Source: TMED14 sp003507115 (GTDB lineage Bacteria > Bacteroidota > Bacteroidia > Flavobacteriales > Schleiferiaceae). From it: a stretch of 64,000 bases of DNA. The position numbers were made by a program, and so were the translations under genes. The notes under the pieces are model-generated. The model saw only the letters and a list, made by a program, of their open reading frames with translations. It did no database searches and was not told the DNA's origin. Below are positions 41,965 through 51,423 of this stretch, in pieces. The stretch is taken from the NCBI GenBank assembly GCA_943787925.1, contig CALSOH010000002.1:620001-684000 (forward strand). Reading direction: 5' to 3'. Positions within the stretch are counted from its first letter, which is position 1, and each line of letters starts with the position of its first letter.

Positions 41965-42717
41965 ATGAAAAAATTTGCTTTACCCCTTTTGGTTGCAGGA
42001 ATCCTACTGACAAGCTGTGACCCTGAAAAGAAGCCAGAAATTGTCAATCTAGAGGTCGTGGTTCAGCCTGTTTTTGGAGCTGGAAATGCCCCCGTTTCAT
42101 ACAACGACGCCTCCTACGCCATGGGCACCGACACAGTGAAGTTCACCCGAAATGACTTCGTACTTTCTGAATTTGCCCTCCTCGACGAGCAAGGTGCACG
42201 CGTGGATATTCGCAATGAGTACGCCTATTTAAGCTTGCCAAATCGCAACAGTTTTACACTTCCCACGACTATTGCCGCGGGCCAATACGCGGGCTTTGCC
42301 TTTGCGATTGGCCTGGACAGCACGACGAATCATGGGGATCCAAGCATTTGGGGAGGCAGCCACCCGTTAAATCCCGCCGTCAACAATCTCCACTGGGGTT
42401 GGACGGGTGGGTACATTTTTGCTGCCATGGAAGGGTACTACCAAAAGGATGGAGCACAAACGCCCTGGCTCTATCACATTGCCCTTTTGGAAAACCGCAT
42501 GGAGGTGGTGGTGGAGACTCCACTGGATTTAACGGATTTCAAAACCTTGACCTTGCAACTCGATTTGGAGAAATTCTTCAAGGCCGTTCATGCCCTTAGC
42601 CCCAATGAAGATGGGGACTTTAGCCATAGCACCTTTGACAACGGATTAGCGCATAAGCTTTCCGAGAATCTGAGCCAGAGCTTCCAATTTGCCTCTCTCG
42701 AAAACCAAACACCGTGA
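41965..42717 (+). CDS. MbnP-like copper-binding lipoprotein
   Basis: A 250-residue lipoprotein from the ATG at 41965 (MKKFALPLLVAGILLTSCDP, lipobox LTSC). It matches the MbnP family, in which a partner diheme enzyme, MbnH, oxidises a tryptophan to kynurenine that helps bind copper. The family core is visible: NAPVSYNDASYAMGTDTVKF, LSEFALLDEQ, AFAIGLDSTTNHG, HPLNPAVNNLHWGWTGGYIF. Candidate residues are H133, H143, W144, W146, H171 and M180. MbnH follows directly, with stop and start overlapping or 5 bp apart. A longer frame back to 41596 is antisense to SCO and not real. Confidence 0.88.
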   Translation: MKKFALPLLVAGILLTSCDPEKKPEIVNLEVVVQPVFGAGNAPVSYNDASYAMGTDTVKFTRNDFVLSEFALLDEQGARVDIRNEYAYLSLPNRNSFTLPTTIAAGQYAGFAFAIGLDSTTNHGDPSIWGGSHPLNPAVNNLHWGWTGGYIFAAMEGYYQKDGAQTPWLYHIALLENRMEVVVETPLDLTDFKTLTLQLDLEKFFKAVHALSPNEDGDFSHSTFDNGLAHKLSENLSQSFQFASLENQTP

Positions 42718-42722
42718 CGCAT

Positions 42723-43811
42723 ATGCGTTGGTTGGTCTTCGGTTTACTTGCCCTATTGGTAGTCTCTTGCGGCGACAATTGGGGGAAGAAACCACATGTG
42801 ACAACGCCTTATGTCCTGCAAGTCCCGGCTGGTTTTCCTCAGCCGGCATTGCCTGCAGACAATCCCTTGACCGTAGAAGGAATTCTCCTCGGTCGCCAGC
42901 TCTTTTTTGATCCCATACTCTCATTAGATAGTTCTCAAAGTTGTGGCTCGTGCCACAATGCAGCGTTTGGATTTACCGACCATGGCCTCACCTACAGTTT
43001 GGGGGTAGATGGATCGGTGGGGGATCGAAATTCTATGCCTTTGCACAACCTCGCTTGGCATCAAACCTTTTTCTGGGATGGGCGTGCGCCCAGTTTGCGT
43101 GAACAAAGCCTCGAACCCATTTCCAACCCGATTGAAATGAAGGAGGACGTCCTGCACGTGGTGGAAAAACTTCAGCGACAACCCCGATACCAAGACGCCT
43201 TCACTGCAGCTTTTGGAGACGAAGAAGTGACCCCAGAGCGCATGGGGCTGGCGATGGAACAATTCATGCTCACCATTTTAAGCGGTGGAGACAGCAAGTT
43301 CGACCGGTTTATTGCGGGTACGGAGAGCCTCACGACGGAAGAGGCTTTAGGCTTGCAACTCTTCAATGGCGAATCCAATCCCAACAGCCCCACCCCGGGA
43401 GCGGATTGCTTCCATTGCCATGGAGGAGCGCTCTTTACCAACCACAAGTTCATGAACAATGGCCTGGATAGCGTTCTAACTGACCTTGGGCTTGGAGGGG
43501 TTACGGGTCTGACCACCGACGACGGGAAATTCAAAGTGCCCTCCCTGAGAAATATCGCCTACACGGCTCCCTACATGCACGACGGCCGATTCCAAACTTT
43601 GGAACAAGTCATCGAATTTTACAATTCAGGCGTTGAGCCAAATTCACCCAATCTAGACCCCAGCATGATTGGATTTATCCAAACACATTCGGGGAGCACC
43701 CGAGGACTAAATTTGACTTTGACCCAGCGTCAAGCGGTCGTCGCCTTTTTAAATACCTTGACAGACACCCGCGTGGAGACCGACACCCTTTACCAAAACC
43801 CATTCAAATGA
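42723..43811 (+). CDS. MbnH-like diheme cytochrome c peroxidase-family lipoprotein
   Basis: A protein of about 362 residues of the CcpA/MauG superfamily. It carries a lipoprotein signal (MRWLVFGLLALLVVSCGDNW) and two c-type heme sites, CGSCH (residues 74-78) and CFHCH in the second half (ADCFHCHGGALFTNHKF). The conserved HQTFFWDGRAPSLREQSLEP and APYMHDGRFQTLEQVIEFYN segments support the family. Next to MbnP it most likely performs the tryptophan-to-kynurenine oxidation of that protein. Classic H2O2 peroxidase activity is the alternative. The start is ATG 42723; a GTG at 42714 overlaps the MbnP stop (GTGA) and is also possible. Confidence 0.9.
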   Translation: MRWLVFGLLALLVVSCGDNWGKKPHVTTPYVLQVPAGFPQPALPADNPLTVEGILLGRQLFFDPILSLDSSQSCGSCHNAAFGFTDHGLTYSLGVDGSVGDRNSMPLHNLAWHQTFFWDGRAPSLREQSLEPISNPIEMKEDVLHVVEKLQRQPRYQDAFTAAFGDEEVTPERMGLAMEQFMLTILSGGDSKFDRFIAGTESLTTEEALGLQLFNGESNPNSPTPGADCFHCHGGALFTNHKFMNNGLDSVLTDLGLGGVTGLTTDDGKFKVPSLRNIAYTAPYMHDGRFQTLEQVIEFYNSGVEPNSPNLDPSMIGFIQTHSGSTRGLNLTLTQRQAVVAFLNTLTDTRVETDTLYQNPFK

Positions 43812-44164
43812 AAAATCGCTTCCTAGCCATGCTTTTGATGGCCCTTCCAACCCTAGCTTTCGGGCAGAAAAAAGTAGAAATCACCTTCCAAACAGATGGC
43901 GTTTGCGGGATGTGCGAGAAGCGCATTGAAAAAGCTCTGTTGGGCCTCGATGGGGTTTGGACGGCTGACTGGAATCAGGAGACCCATGCCACTTTTGTGG
44001 TCTTCAATCCGAAGAGGGTATCTGAAATGGATTTGCACAACACTGTGGCGGGCGTGGGACACGATACCCAAAAAGTGAAGGCCAAAGACGAAGACTATGC
44101 TAAAGTCCATGCTTGCTGCAAATACCGCGAAGAAGAGGTGGTCTCTGCCCATCACGGAGGATAA
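43808..44164 (+). CDS. Exported heavy-metal-associated (HMA) domain protein
   Basis: A 118-residue protein with a signal peptide (MKNRFLAMLLMALPTLAFGQ) followed by one ferredoxin-like HMA domain. Its metal site is GVCGMCEKRIEKALLGLDGV (CxxC, preceded by Val-Cys in place of the common Met-x-Cys). The C-terminus adds HACCKYREEEVVSAHHGG, giving a second possible metal site. Location in the envelope instead of the cytoplasm is unusual for Atx1-like chaperones, but known in Bacteroidota. It overlaps the MbnH gene by 4 bp upstream and the receptor gene by 1 bp downstream, so all are coupled. Confidence 0.9.
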   Translation: MKNRFLAMLLMALPTLAFGQKKVEITFQTDGVCGMCEKRIEKALLGLDGVWTADWNQETHATFVVFNPKRVSEMDLHNTVAGVGHDTQKVKAKDEDYAKVHACCKYREEEVVSAHHGG

Positions 44165-46326
44165 TGAAATGGCCATTTCTTCTCCTAGCAATAGGGGTGA
44201 CCTATCAGGTTGCTGGCCAAGTAGACACCAGCCTGTATAACAGCTTGCAAATTGACGAGGTGGTCGTTCGAGAGGAGGCCACCGGGCTTTCTATCAATAC
44301 GAAATCCGCTACGCTTGACCTCAACATTTCTCGCACAGAACTTAAAAAGGCCGCATGCTGCAACCTTTCTGAAAGCTTTGAAACCAATCCGAGCATTGAT
44401 GTTTCGTTCACGGATGCGGTGACGGGGACGAAGCAGATCCAACTTTTTGGCTTGGCGGGCAAGTATGCGCAAATTCAAGTAGAAATGACCCCGCTAGTAA
44501 GGGGTTTATTGGCCAATTCGGGCCTAAGTTTTATCCCCGGGACGTGGGTTCAGAGCATTCAATTGACCAAAGGTATCGGGGCCGTCAACAACGGGCCTGA
44601 GAGCATGACGGGCCAAATCAACGTCGAAATTCTCAAGCCAGAGGATCTCGTGGACGCGGCAGAAGCGCCAGACTCGGAAGGGCGGGGCAATGTGCTATTA
44701 AACGGATACGCCAATCAAGGCGGGCGCTTTGAATTCAATGAAGCCTTTGGCCGCCGCCTCAATGACCGTTGGATGGTGGCCAGCCTAGGCCATTTCAGCG
44801 GTCGCCAACAAGCCACCGATGTCAATGGGGACGGCTTCATGGACAACCCCTTGGGTTACCAAGTCAATGGAATGCTCCGTGCCCGATACTTTGGACAAAA
44901 TGGCTGGGAAGGTCTTTACACCTTCCATGCCTTGGAAGATGTCAAAGAGGGGGGGCAATGGACAGGCAGTGGCGCTTTCCCTTTGGGTACAGGGGCCGCA
45001 GACATATGGCGCTCCTACATGAAGCAGGGACGCCTTGCATTTACTTCCAAGATGGGCTGGGTCAATCCGGATCATCCCGATCAATCCGTTGGAACCATCC
45101 TGCAACTCTATAGCCAGACCATGAACGGATTTATGGGGGTGGATAAGCCTTCAAGCTCGCCTACGGATCTTCAAGGCATACAGAACGGCCTCATGGCCCA
45201 AGTTCTATTCAGGCAAGGGTGGGGAAACTGGGCTCAGACCTCCGCTTTGCTCTTTTCCAGAGACTTGTATTCCATCCTTTTATCCCATCCATCACTTTCT
45301 GGGTTGTACGATTGGGGCGAACAAAACATCGGCCTTTCCACCGAGTGGACGTGGAATCCAAATCCTTCATTCACGGGCGTCCTAGGGGCACGTTATGACT
45401 ACAATTCCGTCGCAAGCCACCAATTTTCTCCCCGTTTGCACCTGCGCTGGGCCCCCAAGGAAGGGCACACTTTGCGCGTTGTCGCAGGCCGAGGCTTCCG
45501 CAATGCCTTGCCCTTGACGGAGGAATGGGGCCGTTTTGCTAGCAACCGCCAAGTCCGGTATGCCCATAACCCCATCTACTCCGGATGGGTTTGGGGAGGC
45601 ACAACAGATTCTCGGGAGATCGCTTGGAATGCCGGCTTGAGCTATTCTTGGAATTTCGAGTGGAACTACATGCCCGGATCCCTTCAACTGGATGCGCATT
45701 CGACCCAGTTTGGGCAGGCCGTCATTCAAGACTATTATACGCCAGGGCAGCGCTACCTCTATCCGCAGTTCGCCTCTGGCGGGTCCACATCGCCGTTGAG
45801 CTCGAACACCCTGGGAGCCGCGTTGACCTACCAAGTGAACAAGCGCACGGAAATGCGTTTGGCCTACCGCTTTCAAGATTTGCGCACCATGTACCTCGAT
45901 GAGACCGGATTCATTGCGCAAAACCTCGCATTACCCACCCCCTTTGTCCCCAAGCACCGTTGGATGGCCCACGGAAGCCACGACTTTAAAGGCGGTTGGA
46001 CGGTAGATGCCACGCTTCAACGCTACGGCGAGCAGCCTATTCCTGGGACGGATCCCGCGAGCTATCCCGCGCTGGAAGTGGCGCCCGCATTCAATTTATT
46101 GAGTGGCCAAATTCGCAAAGAATGGAAAGGCGGCGATGTGTACCTGGGGATGGAAAACGCCCTGAATGTCATGCAAGTCAATCCGATTGACGGTGCCGTT
46201 CATCCGGTCACAGGTGCGGCTCTTTTACCCACGGGCCCCATCTTTCAAACACAGTTTGACGCAACGCGCATCTGGGGACCCATTTTTGGCCGTATGGTCT
46301 ACCTTGGCACCAATATTGTCCTTTAA
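44164..46326 (+). CDS. TonB-dependent receptor, metal (probably copper) linked
   Basis: A 720-residue outer-membrane receptor from the ATG at 44164 (MKWPFLLLAIGVTYQVAGQ), whose first base is the last base of the HMA stop codon. The plug (about 35-150) carries LKKAACCNLSESFETNPSID and FTDAVTGTKQIQLFGLAGKY, a subtype with a Cys-Cys pair that I associate with HMA-linked receptors. The barrel ends in GRMVYLGTNIVL. There is no N-terminal carboxypeptidase-like domain. Substrate is inferred from the MbnP/MbnH/HMA neighbours as copper or a copper complex. The ABC ATPase gene follows 6 bp downstream. Confidence 0.9.
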   Translation: MKWPFLLLAIGVTYQVAGQVDTSLYNSLQIDEVVVREEATGLSINTKSATLDLNISRTELKKAACCNLSESFETNPSIDVSFTDAVTGTKQIQLFGLAGKYAQIQVEMTPLVRGLLANSGLSFIPGTWVQSIQLTKGIGAVNNGPESMTGQINVEILKPEDLVDAAEAPDSEGRGNVLLNGYANQGGRFEFNEAFGRRLNDRWMVASLGHFSGRQQATDVNGDGFMDNPLGYQVNGMLRARYFGQNGWEGLYTFHALEDVKEGGQWTGSGAFPLGTGAADIWRSYMKQGRLAFTSKMGWVNPDHPDQSVGTILQLYSQTMNGFMGVDKPSSSPTDLQGIQNGLMAQVLFRQGWGNWAQTSALLFSRDLYSILLSHPSLSGLYDWGEQNIGLSTEWTWNPNPSFTGVLGARYDYNSVASHQFSPRLHLRWAPKEGHTLRVVAGRGFRNALPLTEEWGRFASNRQVRYAHNPIYSGWVWGGTTDSREIAWNAGLSYSWNFEWNYMPGSLQLDAHSTQFGQAVIQDYYTPGQRYLYPQFASGGSTSPLSSNTLGAALTYQVNKRTEMRLAYRFQDLRTMYLDETGFIAQNLALPTPFVPKHRWMAHGSHDFKGGWTVDATLQRYGEQPIPGTDPASYPALEVAPAFNLLSGQIRKEWKGGDVYLGMENALNVMQVNPIDGAVHPVTGAALLPTGPIFQTQFDATRIWGPIFGRMVYLGTNIVL

Positions 46327-46332
46327 CATTTC

Positions 46333-47031
46333 ATGGAATCCAACGCTGTCATCTCCCTCCGTGGTATTACCCGAGACTTTCAACTCGGAGCACAAACTGT
46401 CCATGTCTTGAAAGGCATAGACCTGGATATTAAACAGGGCGAGTACGTGGCATTGATGGGACCCTCCGGAAGTGGTAAGTCCACCTTGATGAATCTACTT
46501 GGTTGCTTAGACACTCCTACGGCGGGATCCTATACCCTGGCCGGCCGCGATGTGAGCCGTATGGATGACAATGACCTGGCAGCGGTGCGCAACAAAGAAA
46601 TCGGCTTTGTTTTCCAAACATTCAACCTCATTCCGCGCCAGACCGCGGTCCAAAACGTCGCACTTGCCCCTCGTGTATGCAGGTAAACCCAGAAGAGGAG
46701 CGCGTCACCCGTGCGGAAGAAGTTCTCGCTGCAAGTTGGTCTGGCCGATCGCATGGACCCATCGTCCCAACCAGCTCTCCGGGGGCCAGCGGCAGCGGGT
46801 AGCCATTGCGCGTGCCCTGGTTAATACCCCCTCCATGATTTTGGCGGATGAGCCCACCGGGAATTTGGATAGCACGACTTCCGATGGAGATTATGCGGCT
46901 TTTTGACGACATTCATCAAGCCGGAAATACCCTCGTGGTCGTGACTCACGAGGAGGAGATTGCCAAGGCACGCGCATCGTATTATCCGTTTGCGCGACGG
47001 AAAAATTGAAAGCGATTCCGTGAACCGCTAA
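46333..47031 (+). CDS. ABC transporter ATP-binding protein, LolD/MacB type (six +1 frameshifts)
   Basis: The ATPase of a MacB/LolD-type exporter or lipoprotein-release complex. All motifs are present across frames: Walker A GPSGSGKST, Q-loop FVFQTFNLIPRQTAVQN, signature LSGGQRQRVAIARAL, Walker B MILADEPTGNLD and H-loop VVVTHEEE. The frame breaks at about 46667, 46696, 46727, 46759, 46890 and 46966. Each is repaired by removing one base, giving 230 residues, the normal length: 699 bp minus 6 is divisible by three and lands on the TAA at 47029. No permease follows in this window. I judge the breaks to be sequence errors, because the order and spacing of all motifs are intact. Confidence 0.8.
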
Positions 47032-47056
47032 GCGGTAATGGTGGTAAAGGAGCTAC

Positions 47057-48464
47057 ATGGAATTACGTGACCTCGAAACCCTTTTTTCTGCGACTTCAGG
47101 CGCATGCCCCCGCCATGGGTCGGACTCGAGCAGCCCAGCGCATCGCGCGACTGCAGAGCCCTCAAAAAAGCTCTTTACGCTGCCCATCAACCTGAAGCAC
47201 ATGCTGCATTGCGCGCGGACTTAAATCGTGCAGAGCCCGACACCGACCTCAACGAGATTTTGCCGGTCACCACAAGTATTGACTATACGATCCGTCATCT
47301 GCGGCGCTGGATGCGTCCTGAAAAACACGGCCTGCCCATCACCCTAATTCCGGGTTCGGCCGAAGTGGTGTACGAATCCAAAGGGGTCGTTTTAATTGTC
47401 TCCCCATGGAACTTCCCCATTAACTTATGCCTCGTTCCGCTCGTCTATGCGGTCGCCGCAGGAAATACGGTGGCACTCAAACCCTCGGAGCTTTCGCCCG
47501 CCACCTCCGCTTTTTTGGCCAAACTCATTCCCACGGTTTTTCCTCCCGAAGAAGTTCGTGTTGTCGAGGGAGGGGTAGAGATAGCCAAAGCCCTCATTAA
47601 CCAGCCTTGGAATCATATCTTCTTCACCGGTTCTCCGCAGATTGGAAGTCAAGTGATGGCTTCAGCGGCCCGCCATTTGACCTCGGTCACCCTCGAGCTG
47701 GGAGGTAAATCCCCTGTGATCGTTCATCCAAAATTTGGCCCAGAGATAGCCGGCGCACGCGTGGCATGGGCCAAGGGATTGAATGCCGGTCAAGTCTGCA
47801 TTGCCCCGGACTATGCGCTCATCAGAAAAGATCAACGCGACGCTTTTTTGGAGGGATTTAAAGCGGGAGTGCTGCGTCACTATGGGGAACGCCCGAGCGA
47901 GAATCCCGATTTTGGCCGACATTGTCCATGAGCGCCATTGGGATCGTTTGGATGCCTGGGTAACGGAAGTGCGAGCGCTCTGGCGCCCATGTTTGGCAGG
48001 TAGATGCCCCAAATCGTAGTCAGAAATATTATCCGCTCACCCTCGTCTGGGATGCTCCGATGGATTGTGCTTTGAGCTGCTCCGAAATCTTTGGCCCCAT
48101 TCTGCCCGTTTATACGTACATCGAAACGGCCGATGCCATTGCTCATGTCAACGGAGGTTCCCGCCCCTTAGTCCTGTATCAATTGAGCCACGATCGCACG
48201 TGGTCCGATGGCATCACCGCAGCCACCCGCGCCGGGGCAACGGTGATTAACGATTTTTATTTGCACTATATGCATCCAAGCTTGCCCTTTGGAGGGATCA
48301 ACACCTCCGGAATCGGCAAATCGCATGGAATTTGGGGCTTCCGAGAATTTACCAATGCCCGAAGCGTTTACCGCCGAGGCCGATGGTCCCCCACGATGCT
48401 ATTGGCTCCCCCCTACTCGGATTGGAAAAAGAAGTTGATTAGGTGGATTACTCGCTGGCTCTAG
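47057..48464 (+). CDS. Aldehyde dehydrogenase, class-3-like (four +1 frameshifts)
   Basis: NAD(P)-dependent oxidation of an aldehyde, probably a fatty aldehyde by similarity to the class-3/CoxA branch. The long central frame holds VLIVSPWNFPINLCLVPLVY, AVAAGNTVALKPSELSPATS, HIFFTGSPQIGSQVMASAAR, the catalytic Glu in SVTLELGGKSPVIV and the catalytic Cys in GLNAGQVCIAPDYAL. The tail (VINDFYLHYMHPSLPFGGIN, SGIGKSHGIWGFREFTNARS) completes the family pattern. Breaks at about 47107, 47165, 47912 and 47983 are each cured by deleting one base. That gives 467 residues, a normal length, and agrees modulo three with 1408 bp. The stop TAG lies at the edge of repeat element B. Confidence 0.82.
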
Positions 48465-48676
48465 GGGCTAGAGGGCTAGGAAGCTAGAGGGCTAGGAAGC
48501 TGGAGGGCTGGCTTAGCTGGAGGGCTAGGAAGCTAGAGGGCTAGGCAGAGCAACGGAAAGTCTCGGCGCGCAGCGAAGGTCCACACCACCGTTTAAGGGT
48601 AAAAGAGATGAAACGTTTAAGCGCAAAGGCTTCAGCGCGAAGCGCGAGCTCTCTAGCCACCTAGCTCTCTAGCCAT
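48465..48676. repeat. Dispersed intergenic element, copy B
   Basis: This fills the whole space between the aldehyde dehydrogenase stop and the infB stop. The left arm (48465-48545) is an irregular array of GGCTAGAGG / GGCTAGGAAGCTAGAG words. The 105-bp core at 48553-48657 aligns without gaps to 22709-22813 (about 15 differences). The right arm (to about 48674) is CTCTAGCCACCTAGCTCTCTAGCC, which is complementary to the left-arm words, so a transcript could fold into a long hairpin with the core in the loop. Only one CAGCGCGAAGCGCGAGC block is present here, against two in copy A. It could double as a two-way terminator for the converging genes. Confidence 0.85.
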
Positions 48677-51392
48677 TTAGATCTCGCGCTGTACCTCGAC
48701 CTCCTTGAATCCTTCGATCACGTCACCCACTTTGATGTCGTTGAAGTTCTTGATGTTCAGAGCCGCAGTCCATGCCTTTCTTGACTTCTTTGACGTCGTC
48801 TTTGAAGCGCTTCAGGGAGCCCAATTCACCCGGTGTAAACCACCACGCCTTCGCGGATAATGCGGACGCGGGTGTTCCGGGTAATGGTTCCATCGGTGAC
48901 CATACAGCCGGCAATCGTGCCCACCTTGGAGATCTTGAATGTCTCGCGAATCTCCAGCGTACATACAATTTCCTCCTTGAGATCGGGGGATAGCATGCCG
49001 GACATCGCGTCCTTGATGTCGTTGATGGCATCGTAGATGATGCTGTAGAGGCGGATTTCGATATCCTCCTTCTCCGCCAACTTTCGTGCTGAGGCCGCAG
49101 GGCGGACCTGGAAGCCCACGATCACCGCCTTGGAGGCCGACGCCAGCAAGCACATCGCTGTCCGTGATTCCACCCACCGCTTTGTGGATGATGTTCACTT
49201 GGATTTCCTCGGTGCTCAGTCGCTGCAAGCGAATCCGCCAACGCTTCAATTGAACCATCCACGTCCCCTTTCAGGACGATATTCAATTCCTGGAAGTCTC
49301 CGACCGCCAAACGGCGTCCGATTTCTTCCAAGGTCAAGTTCTTCTGGGAACGAACGCTCTGCTCGCGCGCCAACTGCTGGCGGCGTGTGGCAATGTTCTT
49401 GGCCTCGCGCTCGTCTTCCATCACAACGAAGTTGTCGCCCGCCTGAGGAGCTCCATCCAATCCCAAAATCAACACCGGTGTTGAAGGGCCTGCCTCCTTT
49501 AGTTTGCTTCCGCGTTCGTCCATCATCGCACGCACTTTGCCGCTGTAGGGTCCTACGAGGATATAATCTCCGACACGCAAGGTGCCCGATTGGTTCAACA
49601 GGGTTGTCACGTAGCCACGGCCCTTGTCTAGGGTCGCTTCGATGACCGTTCCTTTGGCCATTCGATTCGGATCTGCCTTTAGATCGAGCATTTCTGCTTC
49701 GAGCAATACTTTTTCGAGCAACTTGTCGACGTTGAGACCTGACTTCGCCGAGATTTCTTGAGACTGGATTTTTCCACCCCAATCTTCTACGAGCAAGTTC
49801 ATTTGACTCAACTGCTCTTTAATGCGCTCCGGATTCGCATCCGGGCGGTCAATTTTGTTGATCGCAATGATCATAGGTACGCCTGCCGCTTGCGCGTGAG
49901 AGATGGCTTCCTTGGTTTGGGGCATGACGGAATCATCCGCAGAAATCACAATAATGACAATGTCGGTGACTTGCGCACCCCGTGCACGCATCGCCGTAAA
50001 GGCCTCGTGGCCCGGAGTATCCAAGAATGCAATGCGCTGTCCGCTCGGCAATTGCACCGAGTAGGCGCCAATGTGCTGCGTGATACCGCCGGCTTCGCCC
50101 GCGATGACATTGTCTTTGCGAATGAAGTCCAACAAGGAGGTCTTACCGTGGTCGACGTGTCCCATGACCGTGACGATCGGTGACCGAGAAACCAAGTTTT
50201 CGACGATATCTTCCTCGTTGAAGACCTCTTGCATCTCTTCGTCTACAAACTCTACTTCGAAGCCGAACTCATCGGCCACAATGGTGAGCGTTTCCTTGTC
50301 CAAACGTTGGTTCATGGAGGCCATGATGCCCAAGGACATACAGGTCGAAATGACTTCGGTGGCCGAAACGCCCATCATGTTCGCGACTTCGAGCAGGGTG
50401 ACGAATTCCGTGAGCTTGAGGGTCTTTTCGCCTTCAATGCGCTCTAGTTCGGCCATTTCGCGGCGCTCGGTGCGCTCGGCACGTTTGTCGCGGCGCATCT
50501 TGGAGCCCTTCGACTTCCGGCCTCCGCCCAATTTCTCGAGCGTTTCCTTGATTTTGCGTTCGATATCCTCCTTGGAGACCTCTTTGGGCGCCGTGGTAGG
50601 TGCTCCACGACGTGCACCCAAGCCAGGGCGAGTTGTATCTCGGCGAGGTCCCCCAACACTGGCTGCGCCCGTGGTGGTACGACCACCCCCAGCAGCAGGT
50701 TTCTGAAGACCTTCTGTTTTAATGCGTTTACGCTTGCCTGCATCGCCTGCCGCCTTAGGCTTTTTGGCAAATTGAGCTAAGTCTATCGTCTGGCCCGTCA
50801 GTTTCGGGCCATCCAATTTCTGATATTGGGTGGCATGCGTTCCGTCCGGGCTAACAACCTCCACAGGAAGTTCAGCGGGCGCAATCGGCTCCTTGGCTTC
50901 AGGCTTGACGGGAGCGTCAGAAACAGGTGATTCCTCCTTCGGGGGAGCCGGGGATTCTTTCACTTCTGGGGCCTCAGCAACAGGGGGTGGAACCACTTTT
51001 TCCGACGCAGGAACAGCCGGGGCAGGCTTCACTTCAGCCGGGGCCACCGCGGCAGCTTTTGCCTTGGGAGCCAAATCAATTTTCCCAGAGATTTTGGGAC
51101 CATCGAGCTTGGCGGTACCACGAATCACCTCAGGCTTGACTTTTTCGGCCTCTATGCGCTCCGCCTGGATGGCCTCCTTCTCTTCCCGCTTCTGCTGGAT
51201 GAGAGTTTCCGCCTTGTCCTTGCTGGTTTTATCCGAAGCAAAGCTCTCCAGCAAGAGATCGTATTGCGCCTGGTCAATCTTGGCGTTTCGATTCTTTTCA
51301 ACTTCGTGGCCCTTGGACTTGAGGTAGTCCACAGCCGTATCGAGGCCGATGTTCAACTCACTGAGAACCTTACTAATTCGGTAACTACTCAT
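48677..51392 (-). CDS. infB: Translation initiation factor IF-2 (four +1 frameshifts near the C-terminus)
   Basis: A GTPase that places initiator tRNA on the 30S subunit. It starts at the ATG at 51392 (MSSYRISKVLSELNIGLDTA). An N-terminal IF2N domain, a long Pro/Ala/Glu-rich linker and a second IF2N domain precede the G domain: GHVDHGKTSL (G1), FLDTPGHEAF (G3), AINKIDRPDA (G4). The frame runs to 49122, but meaningful sequence leaves it at about 49224. Removing single bases at about 49224, 49147, 48828 and 48762 restores domains III-IV (VNIIHKAVGGITDSDVL, IVGFQVRPAASARKLA, GCMVTDGTITRNTRVRIIRE) to VQREI and the TAA at 48677. About 904 residues result, and 2716 bp equals one modulo three, as four insertions require. 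An essential gene cannot be inactive, so these are sequence errors. Confidence 0.93.
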
Positions 51393-51423
51393 AGATGGCA
51401 AATTTCGCTGCTACGGATTAAAA

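Noticed and set aside
46333..48464. ABC ATPase and aldehyde dehydrogenase as decaying pseudogenes
   Set aside because: There are no stop-generating substitutions, large deletions or lost catalytic motifs; the only lesions are one-base insertions that continue into essential infB.
46333..51392. Programmed +1 frameshifting
   Set aside because: Breaks occur at 14 unrelated contexts with no shared slippery site, several within one gene, and many other genes in the window are unbroken. Sequence error explains the pattern more simply.
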